Source: Sphingorhabdus rigui (GTDB lineage Bacteria > Pseudomonadota > Alphaproteobacteria > Sphingomonadales > Sphingomonadaceae). Taken from it: a stretch of DNA of 64,000 bases. This document shows, in pieces, positions 1-8,176 of this stretch. Below the pieces are notes generated by a model that ran no database searches, was not told the origin of the DNA, and saw nothing but the letters and a program-made list of their open reading frames with translations. The stretch's first letter is position 1, and every line of letters starts with the position of its first letter. The stretch lies in contig NZ_JACIEA010000002.1 of NCBI RefSeq assembly GCF_014196595.1, positions 136,291 through 200,290 on the forward strand. Reading direction: 5' to 3'. The translations under genes and the position numbers were made by a program.

Positions 1-436
1 CGATAAATTCCACCTTCCCGATAGTGCCATATTCGGGGTTTTTACTATTTGCGTAACAGCCGATATACGGTGCGACAGCAAACCTAGCGTTTTTGCCTCT
101 CATGCCTGCTACAATAGCATTTTCGAAAGCGGTTAGGTCAATTGTACGTTGTGGCAGATAAACCCCCACAACGGGGGAATTATGATCCAAGAGCATTTGA
201 AGAGCTATTGGACCAATGCCAACGTCGTCATCAATGCCTATGAAGGTATCGTAATCACCCTCCAAAAATTCGGCAGCAAGAATGTTCCGAGCCGCTGCTA
301 CCTCCGCATATGAGACCCACGAGAATTTATAGCGGATTGATCGACTGTTTAAAATGGTGGTTAAACGCATCAAAGTTGCAGCGGTTGCACATGATATGGT
401 GGCACGTACTGATGGAATACCAATTAAAACAGACAT
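1..436 (-). CDS. GT-A-like glycosyltransferase family protein (partial, runs off left edge)
   Basis: Open frame of 145 codons from ATG at 436 to the window edge, preceded by a good ribosome binding site (GGTGGGAG, 8 bases before ATG). The N-terminus begins MSVLIGIPSVRA. A later stretch, ARNILAAEFL followed by FIGIDDDVGIGP, resembles the nucleotide-sugar-binding core of GT-A family 2-like transferases, in which an acidic DxD-type motif (here IDDDVG, about residues 72-77) binds metal and nucleotide. Codon use is AT-richer than in the genes to the right, suggesting an acquired surface-polysaccharide or phage-type gene. The acceptor and sugar cannot be inferred, and the C-terminus is outside the window. 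Confidence 0.7.
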   Translation of the reverse strand, partial: MSVLIGIPSVRATISCATAATLMRLTTILNSRSIRYKFSWVSYAEVAAARNILAAEFLEGDYDTFIGIDDDVGIGPIALQMLLDHNSPVVGVYLPQRTIDLTAFENAIVAGMRGKNARFAVAPYIGCYANSKNPEYGTIGKVEFI

Positions 437-558
437 TTATTACTCCCACCTACATGACCGCAATCGTTCGATAATCAATGTGGATGCTAAATATCGAATT
501 TAACCGCCTGTAAATTACATATTGTCAAAATTGTTAACATTCCGAAGTTAAGCTGGAC

Positions 559-586
559 AAAACCAGCCCAAGCGAGGCCGGCTGGG
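559..586 (-). terminator. Probable intrinsic terminator of the valine operon
   Basis: Reading leftward, a stem CCAGCC (rc of 580-585) pairs with GGCTGG (rc of 563-568) and is followed by TTTTG. It lies about 30 bases after the stop of the enoyl-CoA hydratase gene. The stem is short (6 bp) with an 11-base loop. Confidence 0.45.
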
Positions 587-614
587 GAACCTTATCGCCA
601 ATAATCGGATAAAT

Positions 615-1388
615 TTATTTCCCCGTCCAGTTGCCAGGACGCTTTTCGACAAACGCAGCCATGCCTTCCTTCTGATCTTCCGTACCAAACAGTCCATGGA
701 ACAGGCGGCGTTCGAATATAACGCCTTGCTGCAATGTCGTTTCAAACGCGGCGTTGACCATTTCCTTGCAAGCGAGCGCAGCCAGTGGCGCCATCGCAGC
801 GATCGCGGTTGCGGTCTTCATCGCCTCATCCACCAGTTCAGCCGCTGGAACAACCTTCGCGACCAACCCAGAGCGTTCAGCCTCATGTGCGTCCATCATA
901 CGGCCCGTCAGGCACATTTCCATCGCCTTGGCCTTGCCAATCGCACGCGTTAGCCGTTGCGAACCGCCCATGCCGGGGGTGACCGCAAGTTTGATTTCAG
1001 GCTGCCCGAATTTTGCATTGTCGCCGGCAATGATAAAGTCGGCCATCATGGCAAGTTCGCATCCACCACCAAGCGCAAAGCCGTTCACGGCCGCAATCCA
1101 TGGCTTGCGTGTCGCGGTCACGCGATCATAGCCGGCGAAAAAGTTGTGGCCATACATGTCCGCAAAGGACTGGCTTTGCATTTCCTTAATGTCCGCGCCC
1201 GCAGCAAATGCCTTCTCGCTGCCAGTCACCACAGCACAACGTTGGCTGTCGTCGGCATCGAATGCAGCGAGGGCAGCAATGAGGTCCGCCAGAACCTGGC
1301 TGTTCAACGCGTTCAACGCCTGCGGACGATTGAGCGTGATTAAAGTCACCGCACCGCGTTGTTCGACCAATATCGTTTCGTAGCTCAT
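615..1388 (-). CDS. Enoyl-CoA hydratase
   Basis: Crotonase-fold protein of 257 aa. The oxyanion-hole segment AAGADIKEM (about 62-70) and the motifs [13 protein letters not shown] and FGQPEIKL carry both glutamates of classical hydratases (E111 and E131). It hydrates trans-2-enoyl-CoA; its place after an isobutyryl-CoA dehydrogenase and before a 3-hydroxyisobutyryl-CoA hydrolase activity points to methacrylyl-CoA in valine breakdown, though short-chain fatty enoyl-CoAs may also be used. I chose ATG at 1388 because it overlaps the upstream stop as ATGA; an in-frame ATG lies four codons earlier. Last gene of a three-gene operon. Confidence 0.93.
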   Translation of the reverse strand: MSYETILVEQRGAVTLITLNRPQALNALNSQVLADLIAALAAFDADDSQRCAVVTGSEKAFAAGADIKEMQSQSFADMYGHNFFAGYDRVTATRKPWIAAVNGFALGGGCELAMMADFIIAGDNAKFGQPEIKLAVTPGMGGSQRLTRAIGKAKAMEMCLTGRMMDAHEAERSGLVAKVVPAAELVDEAMKTATAIAAMAPLAALACKEMVNAAFETTLQQGVIFERRLFHGLFGTEDQKEGMAAFVEKRPGNWTGK

Positions 1389-2434
1389 AGCGGCTTCCAT
1401 TCTTCTTGAGCGGGTAATGGGGCAAAGATCGCATCGATGAGTGCGTCCGTAACGCCTTCAGCTGTCGCGGGATCCCATTTAGGGGCATTGTCTTTGTCGA
1501 CGATCACGGCCCGCACGCCTTCAGCGAAGTCAGGGCGCACAATCACGCGGCTGGCGATACGATATTCCATGGCCATGTTATCGGCAAAGTCAGTGAGCTT
1601 CAGGCTCTCCGACAATTGGCGTAATGCAACTTTACAGGTTTGTGGGCTTTTGGTCCGCAAAGTCGCGAGCTCTTTCATGGCCCATTCGCTTTCATCGCCT
1701 TCCAAGCTCGCGAGAATATCCTCTAGCCTATCAGACGCAAAATGGCGGTTGATCTGGACTATTGTCTCGATGATTTTGGAATCGGGCGGCGTTACCGACA
1801 AGGTTCCCAATATGCCGTCAATCCGTTCGACATCCTCGGTCGCGATCCGCGACTTCGCTTCGGCAAGAGCATTGCTCGTCAAATAATGTGTGGCCAGTCC
1901 AAGCGAGAGACAACCGGCCCCTGCGATACGCGATCCAGTTAACGCCAGAAACTGGCCAACACGTCCCTCAAGCCGCGAAAGATACCATCCGCCCCCGACA
2001 TCGGGAAACAAGCCAATGCCCGTTTCAGGCATGGCAAACTTTGTGTTCTCGGTCGCTACACGGAAACGCGCAGGCTGGCTGATGCCAACGCCGCCACCCA
2101 TCGTAATGCCGTCCATGAACGCCACAACAGGCTTGGGATAATTAATCAGCAAATGGTTGAGCTGATATTCGTCGTGGAAGAATTTACGCCCGGATTCGCC
2201 GCCATCATTCATGGCCGAATTGCGCAAAAAGGCGATGTCGCCACCGGCGCAAAAACCGCGCCCGTCGGCATGATCAATAACCACGCACTTCACCGCAGGA
2301 TCGTCCCGCCATTCCAGCAGGGCCGCAGTCATTGCATGCACCATCGGCAATGTCAGCGCGTGGAGCGCCGATGGCCGGTTCAAGCTAATGAAACCGGCAT
2401 GTCCTTCGACTTTTAGCAAAATATCATCGGTCAT
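1385..2434 (-). CDS. 3-hydroxyisobutyryl-CoA hydrolase
   Basis: Crotonase-superfamily protein of 349 aa, longer than a simple hydratase and of HIBCH length. Diagnostic motifs are FCAGGD (61-66), MGGGVGIS (112-119) and [14 protein letters not shown] (135-148), whose E137 and D145 match the thioesterase active site of HIBCH rather than the hydratase Glu pair. It releases 3-hydroxyisobutyrate from its CoA ester, avoiding accumulation of reactive methacrylyl-CoA. Start overlaps the end of the acyl-CoA dehydrogenase by 4 bases and its stop overlaps the hydratase start, so the three genes are translationally coupled. Confidence 0.92.
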   Translation of the reverse strand: MTDDILLKVEGHAGFISLNRPSALHALTLPMVHAMTAALLEWRDDPAVKCVVIDHADGRGFCAGGDIAFLRNSAMNDGGESGRKFFHDEYQLNHLLINYPKPVVAFMDGITMGGGVGISQPARFRVATENTKFAMPETGIGLFPDVGGGWYLSRLEGRVGQFLALTGSRIAGAGCLSLGLATHYLTSNALAEAKSRIATEDVERIDGILGTLSVTPPDSKIIETIVQINRHFASDRLEDILASLEGDESEWAMKELATLRTKSPQTCKVALRQLSESLKLTDFADNMAMEYRIASRVIVRPDFAEGVRAVIVDKDNAPKWDPATAEGVTDALIDAIFAPLPAQEEWKPL

Positions 2435-3576
2435 TGGCGTAACAAATCCCGTCCGATAATCATACGCATGACCTGATTGGTCCCTTCCAAAATCGAATGT
2501 ACCCGCAAGTCGCGCCAGAAGCGCTCAATAGGATAATCGCGCAAATATCCATAGCCGCCGAAAAGCTGCAGCGCCTTGTTCACTATCTCGCTTCCGCTGT
2601 CTGTCGACAGTCGCTTCGCCATCGCGGAAAAGCGCGACTTGTCCGGTGCGTTTGCCGTGACCTTGGCCGCAGCGATGTAGAGCAACGCACGCGCGGCTTC
2701 CAAATCGGTGGCCATGTCGGCGAGCATGAATTGGGTATTCTGAAAATCGGCGACAGGTTGGCCAAATTGCTGACGCTCTTTGGTGTAAGCAATGGCTTCG
2801 TCGAGGCAACGTTGCGCACCGCCAAGCGAGCACGCACCGATGTTCAAGCGCCCGCCGTCCAAGCCCATCATCGCAAAGCGGAAACCATCCCCCTCTGCGC
2901 CCACGCGATTTGCAACCGGCACGCGGCAATCTTCAAATATCACTTGCGCCGTGGGCGAGGCATTCCAGCCAAGCTTTTTCTCTGGCGCGCCGAAGCTTAA
3001 GCCCGGCGTATCCTTATCGACCACAAGGCAGGTGACACCCTTGGTCTTTTCCTCGCCGGTGCGGACCATGACCACATAGACGTCATTATAACCCGCGCCG
3101 GAAATGAACTGCTTCGTGCCGTTTACGATATAATGGTCGCCATCGCGCCGCGCGCTTGTCTTCAGCGCTGCTGCGTCCGAACCGCTGCCGGGTTCCGTCA
3201 GGCAGTAGCTGGCGATTTTCTGCATCGACACAAGGTCGGGCAAATAACGCGCCTTAAGCTCCGCGCCGCCAAAGCAGTCGATCATCCACGCAGCCATATT
3301 ATGGATCGAAATGAAAGCACTTGTGGTGGGGCAGCCATAGGCCATCGCTTCCATGATCAGCGCCGCTTCCAACCGTCCAAGGCCAGTGCCACCCGATTCT
3401 TCGGACACGTAAATGGCGCCAAAGCCAAGTTCGCCCGCCGCTTTCCAGACATCGACCGGATAATGCGACTTTTCGTCCCATTCGGCTGCAAAGGGCGTAA
3501 TCGCGTCCGCGGTGAATTTGCGCGCCATATCTTGGATGGCGATCTGATCGTCCGTCAATTCAAATTGGTTTTGCAT
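2431..3576 (-). CDS. Isobutyryl-CoA dehydrogenase (acyl-CoA dehydrogenase family)
   Basis: Full-length acyl-CoA dehydrogenase of 381 aa. The FAD/acyl-CoA signature CLTEPGSGSDAA occurs near residue 130, and the C-terminal [19 protein letters not shown] contains the catalytic base glutamate (about E364). Family knowledge: alpha,beta-dehydrogenation of short branched acyl-CoA with electrons passed to ETF. The substrate isobutyryl-CoA is inferred from the two overlapping downstream genes, which carry out the next two valine-degradation steps. First gene of the operon; no clear promoter was recognised between it and the divergent tRNA-Arg. Confidence 0.9.
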   Translation of the reverse strand: MQNQFELTDDQIAIQDMARKFTADAITPFAAEWDEKSHYPVDVWKAAGELGFGAIYVSEESGGTGLGRLEAALIMEAMAYGCPTTSAFISIHNMAAWMIDCFGGAELKARYLPDLVSMQKIASYCLTEPGSGSDAAALKTSARRDGDHYIVNGTKQFISGAGYNDVYVVMVRTGEEKTKGVTCLVVDKDTPGLSFGAPEKKLGWNASPTAQVIFEDCRVPVANRVGAEGDGFRFAMMGLDGGRLNIGACSLGGAQRCLDEAIAYTKERQQFGQPVADFQNTQFMLADMATDLEAARALLYIAAAKVTANAPDKSRFSAMAKRLSTDSGSEIVNKALQLFGGYGYLRDYPIERFWRDLRVHSILEGTNQVMRMIIGRDLLRQ

Positions 3577-3771
3577 AACCTCGCCGTAGCATCGCGTTTT
3601 TCAGTTATCCAGCCAATAGCTTCGGGCAGCGCACATATCGCGTCACCGGGCAAATCGAAGGGCGCAGTGATGTGCTCTACCCGCCGTGAAACCGCGCCCT
3701 TCGTAAAAAAGTGGAGCTGCCCAAAAAAAACTTGGCGCGATGCCGCTCCGCCTGCTAACCGCACGCCATAA

Positions 3772-3848
3772 GCACCCATAGCTCAGCTGGATAGAGCGCT
3801 GCCCTCCGAAGGCAGAGGCCAGAGGTTCGAATCCTCTTGGGTGCGCCA
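3772..3848 (+). tRNA. tRNA-Arg (anticodon CCG)
   Basis: A 77-base cloverleaf: acceptor stem GCACCCA/TGGGTGC, D arm GCTC/GAGC, anticodon arm CTGCC-CTCCGAA-GGCAG with anticodon CCG, T arm AGAGG-TTCGAAT-CCTCT, discriminator G and an encoded 3' CCA. It lies at the left border of an AT-richer segment. Confidence 0.97.
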
Positions 3849-4358
3849 TTCAAAACATTGATATATAACAATATTTAAACGAAGCGATGTGCGAATTGCG
3901 GCTTAAATAGCGCATTTTAGCTATGCACAAATCATGCACAAATATCTGTGTTCATTCGCCAACTTCCTGATTAGGCTGAAAAAGTCGGAGGAATGCGGTT
4001 TATGGCTAATACCAAGCCGTGTTGATAGCAACTCACGCGCCCATTTACGTTGGCTGATGCTCAAAATTTTCCAAGGTTGAGGTGTAAATTTTTTCCACAC
4101 CTCACAGGACATGAAACCGCGTATCCTTCGCATTCAATTGCAAAGAACGGTCTATGCTTGGCCGTCTATGACGATCAGAATGGCTGGAAAGTCGCGGAGG
4201 TGTCAGAAATGCCGTTTGAATTGTAAATTCACCCCGATTTTCAGGGGATCGCATATCATGATTTACACGCTCCGCCGATGTAGCGAGGCGTCAAAACTCA
4301 AAGTTGTTTGCACGAATGCTTTGGTTTGATAGTGGCCCCCATCTCGGAGAATTTTTAA
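3849..4358. other. AT-rich intergenic stretch with possible gene remnant
   Basis: About 510 bases between tRNA-Arg and the response regulator gene. I see no convincing intact gene. It holds a direct repeat of ATGCACAAAT (about 3923-3932 and 3934-3943), a 48-codon ORF from 3934 with no recognisable motif, and a start-less open frame 4029-4226 that ends in a protein-like tail (GWKVAEVSEMPFEL). The region looks degenerate, as expected beside a tRNA that may have served as an integration site. No integrase was found. Confidence 0.4.
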
Positions 4359-5240
4359 ATGCCTACAAATAACGTTAACCAGAGTTCTGTTGCCGGTTTG
4401 CCTGACGCTGGTTGGACAGTCCTGGTTGTCGATGATGACCAAGATTGCTTGGACGAATATCGTGAAGCGGTATCTAATCTCGGATACGCTGTGAGATGTG
4501 CCGAAAGCACGCCGGCTGCTTTGTCGCAGATTTCGAAACATCCTGACATTGGTATCGTTTTAACCGACCTGAAAATGCCAGAAATGGATGGAAATACACT
4601 TCTGTCTGAGATTGCGATTAGATTTAAGCCGTATCGCCCAATTGTAACGTTAGTGACAACTGGTCATTCAAGCCTCGATGCCGCCGTTTTAGCGATGCAA
4701 TCACAAGCCTCAGATTTTCTTACAAAGCCTGTTTCAATGCCTGATCTGGCATCCGCTTTGCTTCGCGCCTCGGCAAAGCTGTCGACCGCAACCCCTTCCT
4801 ATCAATTAGCGGAACGTTTGAATAACTCCGCTTCGCGTGAAGATGCAAACCCCATTAGGGCGTCTTTACAGCGTGATGGCAAACCAAGCGAACGCGAGCT
4901 TCGCGCGTTCATCAAGCTGCTGTTCAAATATCACCACAACAAGGCACAGTTCTTCGATCCAGCGACCTTAACAGGGCCTTCATGGGAAATTTTGTTAGAT
5001 CTTGCCGAAGCCAGCCTGCGCGGAGAGCCAGTTCCTGCATCAAGCGCATCCGCGGCAACATTGGTGCCGTTGAGCACGGCATTGCGCCACGTGAACAATT
5101 TGGTTGAAGCAGGCTTGGTGCGCCGCTGGATCGACCCATCAGACAAGCGCAGGACCTTACTGGAACTTGAGCCAGAGGCAAAAGCCGCCATGCAGAGCTA
5201 TCTTGAAACGGCTTGGCAGTTTCAGCCTCAGCCTATCTAA
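4359..5240 (+). CDS. Response regulator with MarR-like winged-helix output domain
   Basis: Protein of 293 aa. The N-terminal receiver domain (about 18-135) has the acidic pair D25/D26, phospho-acceptor D70 in LTDLKMPEMDG, T100/T101 and K123 in FLTKPVS. A C-terminal region (about 165-290) resembles a MarR-type winged helix, with LSTALRHVNNLVEAGLVRR as the recognition-helix area and a DPSDKRRTLLEL wing. MarR-type output on a receiver is uncommon compared with OmpR, NarL or NtrC types. It is convergent with the H-NOX/kinase operon, making it the best candidate partner. RBS CGGAGAA lies just upstream of ATG. The domain call for the C-terminus is by pattern only. Confidence 0.8.
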   Translation: MPTNNVNQSSVAGLPDAGWTVLVVDDDQDCLDEYREAVSNLGYAVRCAESTPAALSQISKHPDIGIVLTDLKMPEMDGNTLLSEIAIRFKPYRPIVTLVTTGHSSLDAAVLAMQSQASDFLTKPVSMPDLASALLRASAKLSTATPSYQLAERLNNSASREDANPIRASLQRDGKPSERELRAFIKLLFKYHHNKAQFFDPATLTGPSWEILLDLAEASLRGEPVPASSASAATLVPLSTALRHVNNLVEAGLVRRWIDPSDKRRTLLELEPEAKAAMQSYLETAWQFQPQPI

Positions 5241-5438
5241 GGTTTCCTTCCATTGGGAGACCGAAGGCAACAGTGAAGACGCCAGCGATGCGATACACCG
5301 CAAAGCCACCGCACTGGCCGGTTTAAAGGCGACCAAGCGCGCGCTAATTGTCGATTTCCAATAACGCCGCCTCAGGCAACTGCAACAATTCAGGCCGCAT
5401 CGGCTTTCATCTAAAACATTCTATAAAAATCATATATT
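5241..5438. other. Convergent intergenic region between response regulator and hybrid kinase
   Basis: About 200 bases without a supported gene. The left half has coding-like base composition but no credible start; the right half is AT-rich. No clear hairpin terminator was identified. Confidence 0.3.
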
Positions 5439-7004
5439 TTACATAAGCTTGTCGATGAGACCAAGGAGTTCTGAGGACGCGAGCGGCTTTCGCATGAACA
5501 TCCAGCCAGGCTGTAACGCTGCCGTTTCCGGCACGTAGCCACTCATTAAGATGACCCGAATACCCGGCTGGGCAATACACGCCTTGCTTGCGAGCTCTGC
5601 TCCATCCTGCTGCGGCATTACAATGTCGGATAAAAGTAGGCGGTAAGAACGCTTTGCGAGCGCTTCGAGCGCCTGTGCGGCGGACAGACAGGGCGTAACA
5701 AAATATCCCTCCATCTCAAGCATTTCGACGAGGGCCTCAAGCGCATAAGGCTCATCTTCTACTAACAAAATGCTCCGCTCGTTTGGAACGGCGTCAACAG
5801 ACGCATCTTCAACAGACGGATCATCTGGACACATCATCGCGTCTAGGGCGATAGGGAAATGCAGAAATACCCTCGTGCCCTCACCAGGCGTTGACTCCAA
5901 CCATACATCGCCCCCCATTTCGACGGCGTACTCGCGCACCGAAGCCAGCCCCAGTCCCGTGCCGTTGGGTTTTGATGAAAAAAGCGGTTCAAAAGCGCGG
6001 GACAAAAGCGCTTCATTCATGCCGCTGCCGGTATCGGCGATTTCTATGGCGATATATTTGCACGGCGATGATTCTGGGGGGTCGTCCGTTTTATTAGCCA
6101 AGCCGTCTCTAACAGTCGTGGCAACGCTAATATGTCCCCCATCGGGCATCGCTTCGCGGGCATTTATCAGTAAGTTAATAATACAATTTAGTAACCCGTT
6201 GTAACTGAGAACGGCTTTGCATGAACCAGAGTGCAGCGTCATGCTTAGACCGACTTTCGAGCCGACAACCGTTTTCAAAAAAGCACTATTTTCGGTAATG
6301 ATATCATCAATTGAAAGCGCAGATAAGGTCTCTGAACTCTGGTGCGATAGAGCCATAAGGGACTGCGAGATTTCAGATCCCCTGGCAGCCGTATCACCAA
6401 TTATTTGTGTAAGATTTGCGATTTTGCCATCGGCACTGGGGGCCCGCGCGAGCCGCTCGGTATTTAAACTAATGATCGACAGAAGATTGTTAAAATCATG
6501 CGCCAAATAACCGGAGACGCGGCTGGTTCGTTCCAGCAGGGCCGAATATCTCTGTCGCTCATATGCCAGCTCTAATGCGGTATCTTGGGCTTCCTCCAAC
6601 ATAGCGCGCTGGACCGCAATCAACATAATTGCCTGTATTTCGGGGTCGGCATAACCGAAATCAGTCAGTTCAAGTTGTTGGCTTGCAAGATATTGACTGG
6701 TGGTAACGTGCCGCAGCGCCAAAAAATATCCATCAGGTTGCTGGCCGGCCAAACCATGCAACCTTAGGTTGCCGCACTTTGACGCAATCTCGATCGGGTG
6801 GTCAGGTCGCTCCTGAATGTCGCAAACCGTTGCAACGTCATTACTGATGACATCGAAATAATCATCAAATGCATGGCCGATTTGTAAACCGGGCAAAAGT
6901 TTGCGGATCGATGGCCCAGAGCCTGCCAAACGGAAGTTTTTGTCTAACAGGAGATATGCCGGAAACAGCTTGCCAAGCTGGGCATCTGTCAGCTGAACGA
7001 ACAT
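5439..7004 (-). CDS. HNOBA-containing hybrid histidine kinase
   Basis: Protein of 521 aa. Residues 1-110 resemble the HNOBA (haem-NO-binding-associated, PAS-like) domain of soluble guanylate cyclases, with FPAYLLLDKNFRLAGSG near the start. A coiled-coil signalling helix (about 123-160) follows, then a DHp helix with H169 in AHDFNNLLSI. The ATPase domain has N-box NLLINAREAM (N281), G1 DTGSGM (324-329), F-box FEPLFSSK and G2 GTGLGL. A C-terminal receiver has D417/E418, D460 in LLSDIVMP and K506. No membrane segment, so cytoplasmic. ATG at 7004 lies 1 base after the H-NOX stop; a longer in-frame start at 7073 overlaps H-NOX and is less likely. It should receive the haem signal from the H-NOX protein and phosphorylate itself or a regulator. 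Confidence 0.85.
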   Translation of the reverse strand: MFVQLTDAQLGKLFPAYLLLDKNFRLAGSGPSIRKLLPGLQIGHAFDDYFDVISNDVATVCDIQERPDHPIEIASKCGNLRLHGLAGQQPDGYFLALRHVTTSQYLASQQLELTDFGYADPEIQAIMLIAVQRAMLEEAQDTALELAYERQRYSALLERTSRVSGYLAHDFNNLLSIISLNTERLARAPSADGKIANLTQIIGDTAARGSEISQSLMALSHQSSETLSALSIDDIITENSAFLKTVVGSKVGLSMTLHSGSCKAVLSYNGLLNCIINLLINAREAMPDGGHISVATTVRDGLANKTDDPPESSPCKYIAIEIADTGSGMNEALLSRAFEPLFSSKPNGTGLGLASVREYAVEMGGDVWLESTPGEGTRVFLHFPIALDAMMCPDDPSVEDASVDAVPNERSILLVEDEPYALEALVEMLEMEGYFVTPCLSAAQALEALAKRSYRLLLSDIVMPQQDGAELASKACIAQPGIRVILMSGYVPETAALQPGWMFMRKPLASSELLGLIDKLM

Positions 7005-7005
7005 C

Positions 7006-7554
7006 TTATGCGTGGCCGTCTTTATAACGGATTTCGAAAACTGCGTTGCACGTAGCACTGTCGGCAATGGCAACTTCGCCGATCAAACCAAATCGCTCAA
7101 TCAGGCCATAAAAAAGCCCAGACACAAAATTTTCCAGTCCCGTCCTCTGGGAATGATATTCGACTTTTAAAAAGCCCGGTTCGCTAAGCACCACATTGAA
7201 ATTGGGTAATCGTGAACCCGGCATAGCCATGCCAACCGATAAATGAAGCCGATCAAGGTTCGAGATGAAGCTTACCAGATCATGCCCGGTTAAATCCATG
7301 GCTGAGGCCAACGAGCCTCGGGATGCATATTCGATCCAGTAGCGGCCAAATTCAAACAAACTCTCACTAGTGGTCAAATTTAGACGGGCCGCCGCTTCCG
7401 AGATAATCGCGATCGTCATCGTATCGTCGTACACCATACCGGTGAGCAACTCCGTCGGGCCGATCCCAATCTTCTGTTCCAATGCGAACCAGGCGTCTTC
7501 GCCCAGCTTGTCCTGTACCATGCTGCGAATGCCGCGGTGAATCATACCATACAT
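7006..7554 (-). CDS. H-NOX (haem nitric oxide/oxygen binding) sensor protein
   Basis: Stand-alone H-NOX domain of 182 aa, the usual length. It starts MYGMIHRGIRSMV, typical of the family. H104 in NLDRLHLSVGM fits the proximal haem ligand, P117 the conserved proline packed on haem, and Y133-H-S135-Q-R137 is the YxSxR motif holding the haem propionates. No tyrosine is evident in the expected distal-pocket position just after this motif, favouring NO over O2 selectivity (inference). The gene lies between a DHp-only protein and an HNOBA-hybrid kinase on the same strand, the classical H-NOX/kinase pairing. Start ATG at 7554 is preceded by GGGAAC. Confidence 0.9.
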   Translation of the reverse strand: MYGMIHRGIRSMVQDKLGEDAWFALEQKIGIGPTELLTGMVYDDTMTIAIISEAAARLNLTTSESLFEFGRYWIEYASRGSLASAMDLTGHDLVSFISNLDRLHLSVGMAMPGSRLPNFNVVLSEPGFLKVEYHSQRTGLENFVSGLFYGLIERFGLIGEVAIADSATCNAVFEIRYKDGHA

Positions 7555-7587
7555 TGATAGTTCCCAAATCTGCGGAGGTGCATCACA

Positions 7588-7803
7588 TCAACCGTTCAAA
7601 CTGCTGCGCAAATCGTCCAACAATGCCGATAACCGATCTACCTGTTCCTCAATTCTGAGGATCTTTTTATCGAGATAGGCCTTGTCACTTTCAACGTCAT
7701 TGAATGGGCGCGCGCGAATATTGCTACAACACAGACGGATAACGTTCATCGGTTGGGCCATGTCATGAAACCGCGTTTGATGGTCGATCGGCGACTTTTG
7801 CAT
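7588..7803 (-). CDS. Stand-alone histidine-kinase dimerisation (DHp/HisKA-like) domain protein
   Basis: Small protein of 71 aa. FHDMAQPMNVIRL (about 12-24) matches an H-box with H13, like the HD/HE-x-x-QP boxes of FixL-type kinases. The second half, ILRIEEQVDRLSALLDDLRSSL, looks like the second DHp helix. There is no catalytic ATPase domain in this frame or after it, so it cannot autophosphorylate alone. ATG at 7803 has RBS GGGGAA; an in-frame start 17 codons earlier is less supported. It heads the operon with H-NOX (33 bases downstream) and hybrid kinase. It may act as phosphotransfer or heterodimer partner, or be a remnant of a second kinase. Confidence 0.65.
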   Translation of the reverse strand: MQKSPIDHQTRFHDMAQPMNVIRLCCSNIRARPFNDVESDKAYLDKKILRIEEQVDRLSALLDDLRSSLNG

Positions 7804-8176
7804 TAGCGTTCCCCAATTTGTAAGCGTTTGCGGCCTTGCTCCATAACACGGCACCGCAAAAGTCCCGCCGGAGACGCACTCTTATAGAGCAGCGGCGACA
7901 GACTATTCAATTGAAAACAAATGTAATATTCTATTTAAAACAAATACTATTTGCCTATTTTATACGCTCTGAATTCGAACAGAACGAAGTTGAGCGCGCG
8001 TTGACCGCACGGCTCGATTGGCTTTTGTAGCGTCGTGTAAAGCGCCAGCCTTATCAACAAGCTGGCGCGCATAAACGATCGGTGCGCGCCATCGAATGGG
8101 CCAAGCGCACTCTCGTCAAACGCCCCTGCTATGCATTGAACAGCGGCAGCAACAATCCCGGGGCAGCCGTTGTAAT
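7804..8176. other. Intergenic region holding the H-NOX operon promoter
   Basis: About 370 bases between two leftward genes. The part at about 7905-7980 is strongly AT-rich and probably contains the promoter of the DHp/H-NOX/kinase operon, but I cannot assign -35/-10 boxes with confidence. A perfect hairpin occurs at 8042-8068. No gene is supported here. Confidence 0.4.
8042..8068 (-). terminator. Hairpin, probable terminator of the acyl-CoA dehydrogenase gene
   Basis: Perfect 8-bp inverted repeat GCGCCAGC (8042-8049) / GCTGGCGC (8061-8068) with an 11-base loop, about 110 bases after the leftward acyl-CoA dehydrogenase stop. The following T-run on the minus strand is weak (CTTTA). Confidence 0.4.

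Noticed and set aside
8076-8092. Copy of tRNA-Arg 3' end as attachment site
   Set aside because: Only GGTGCGCGCCAT is similar and it carries two extra bases; too short to claim.
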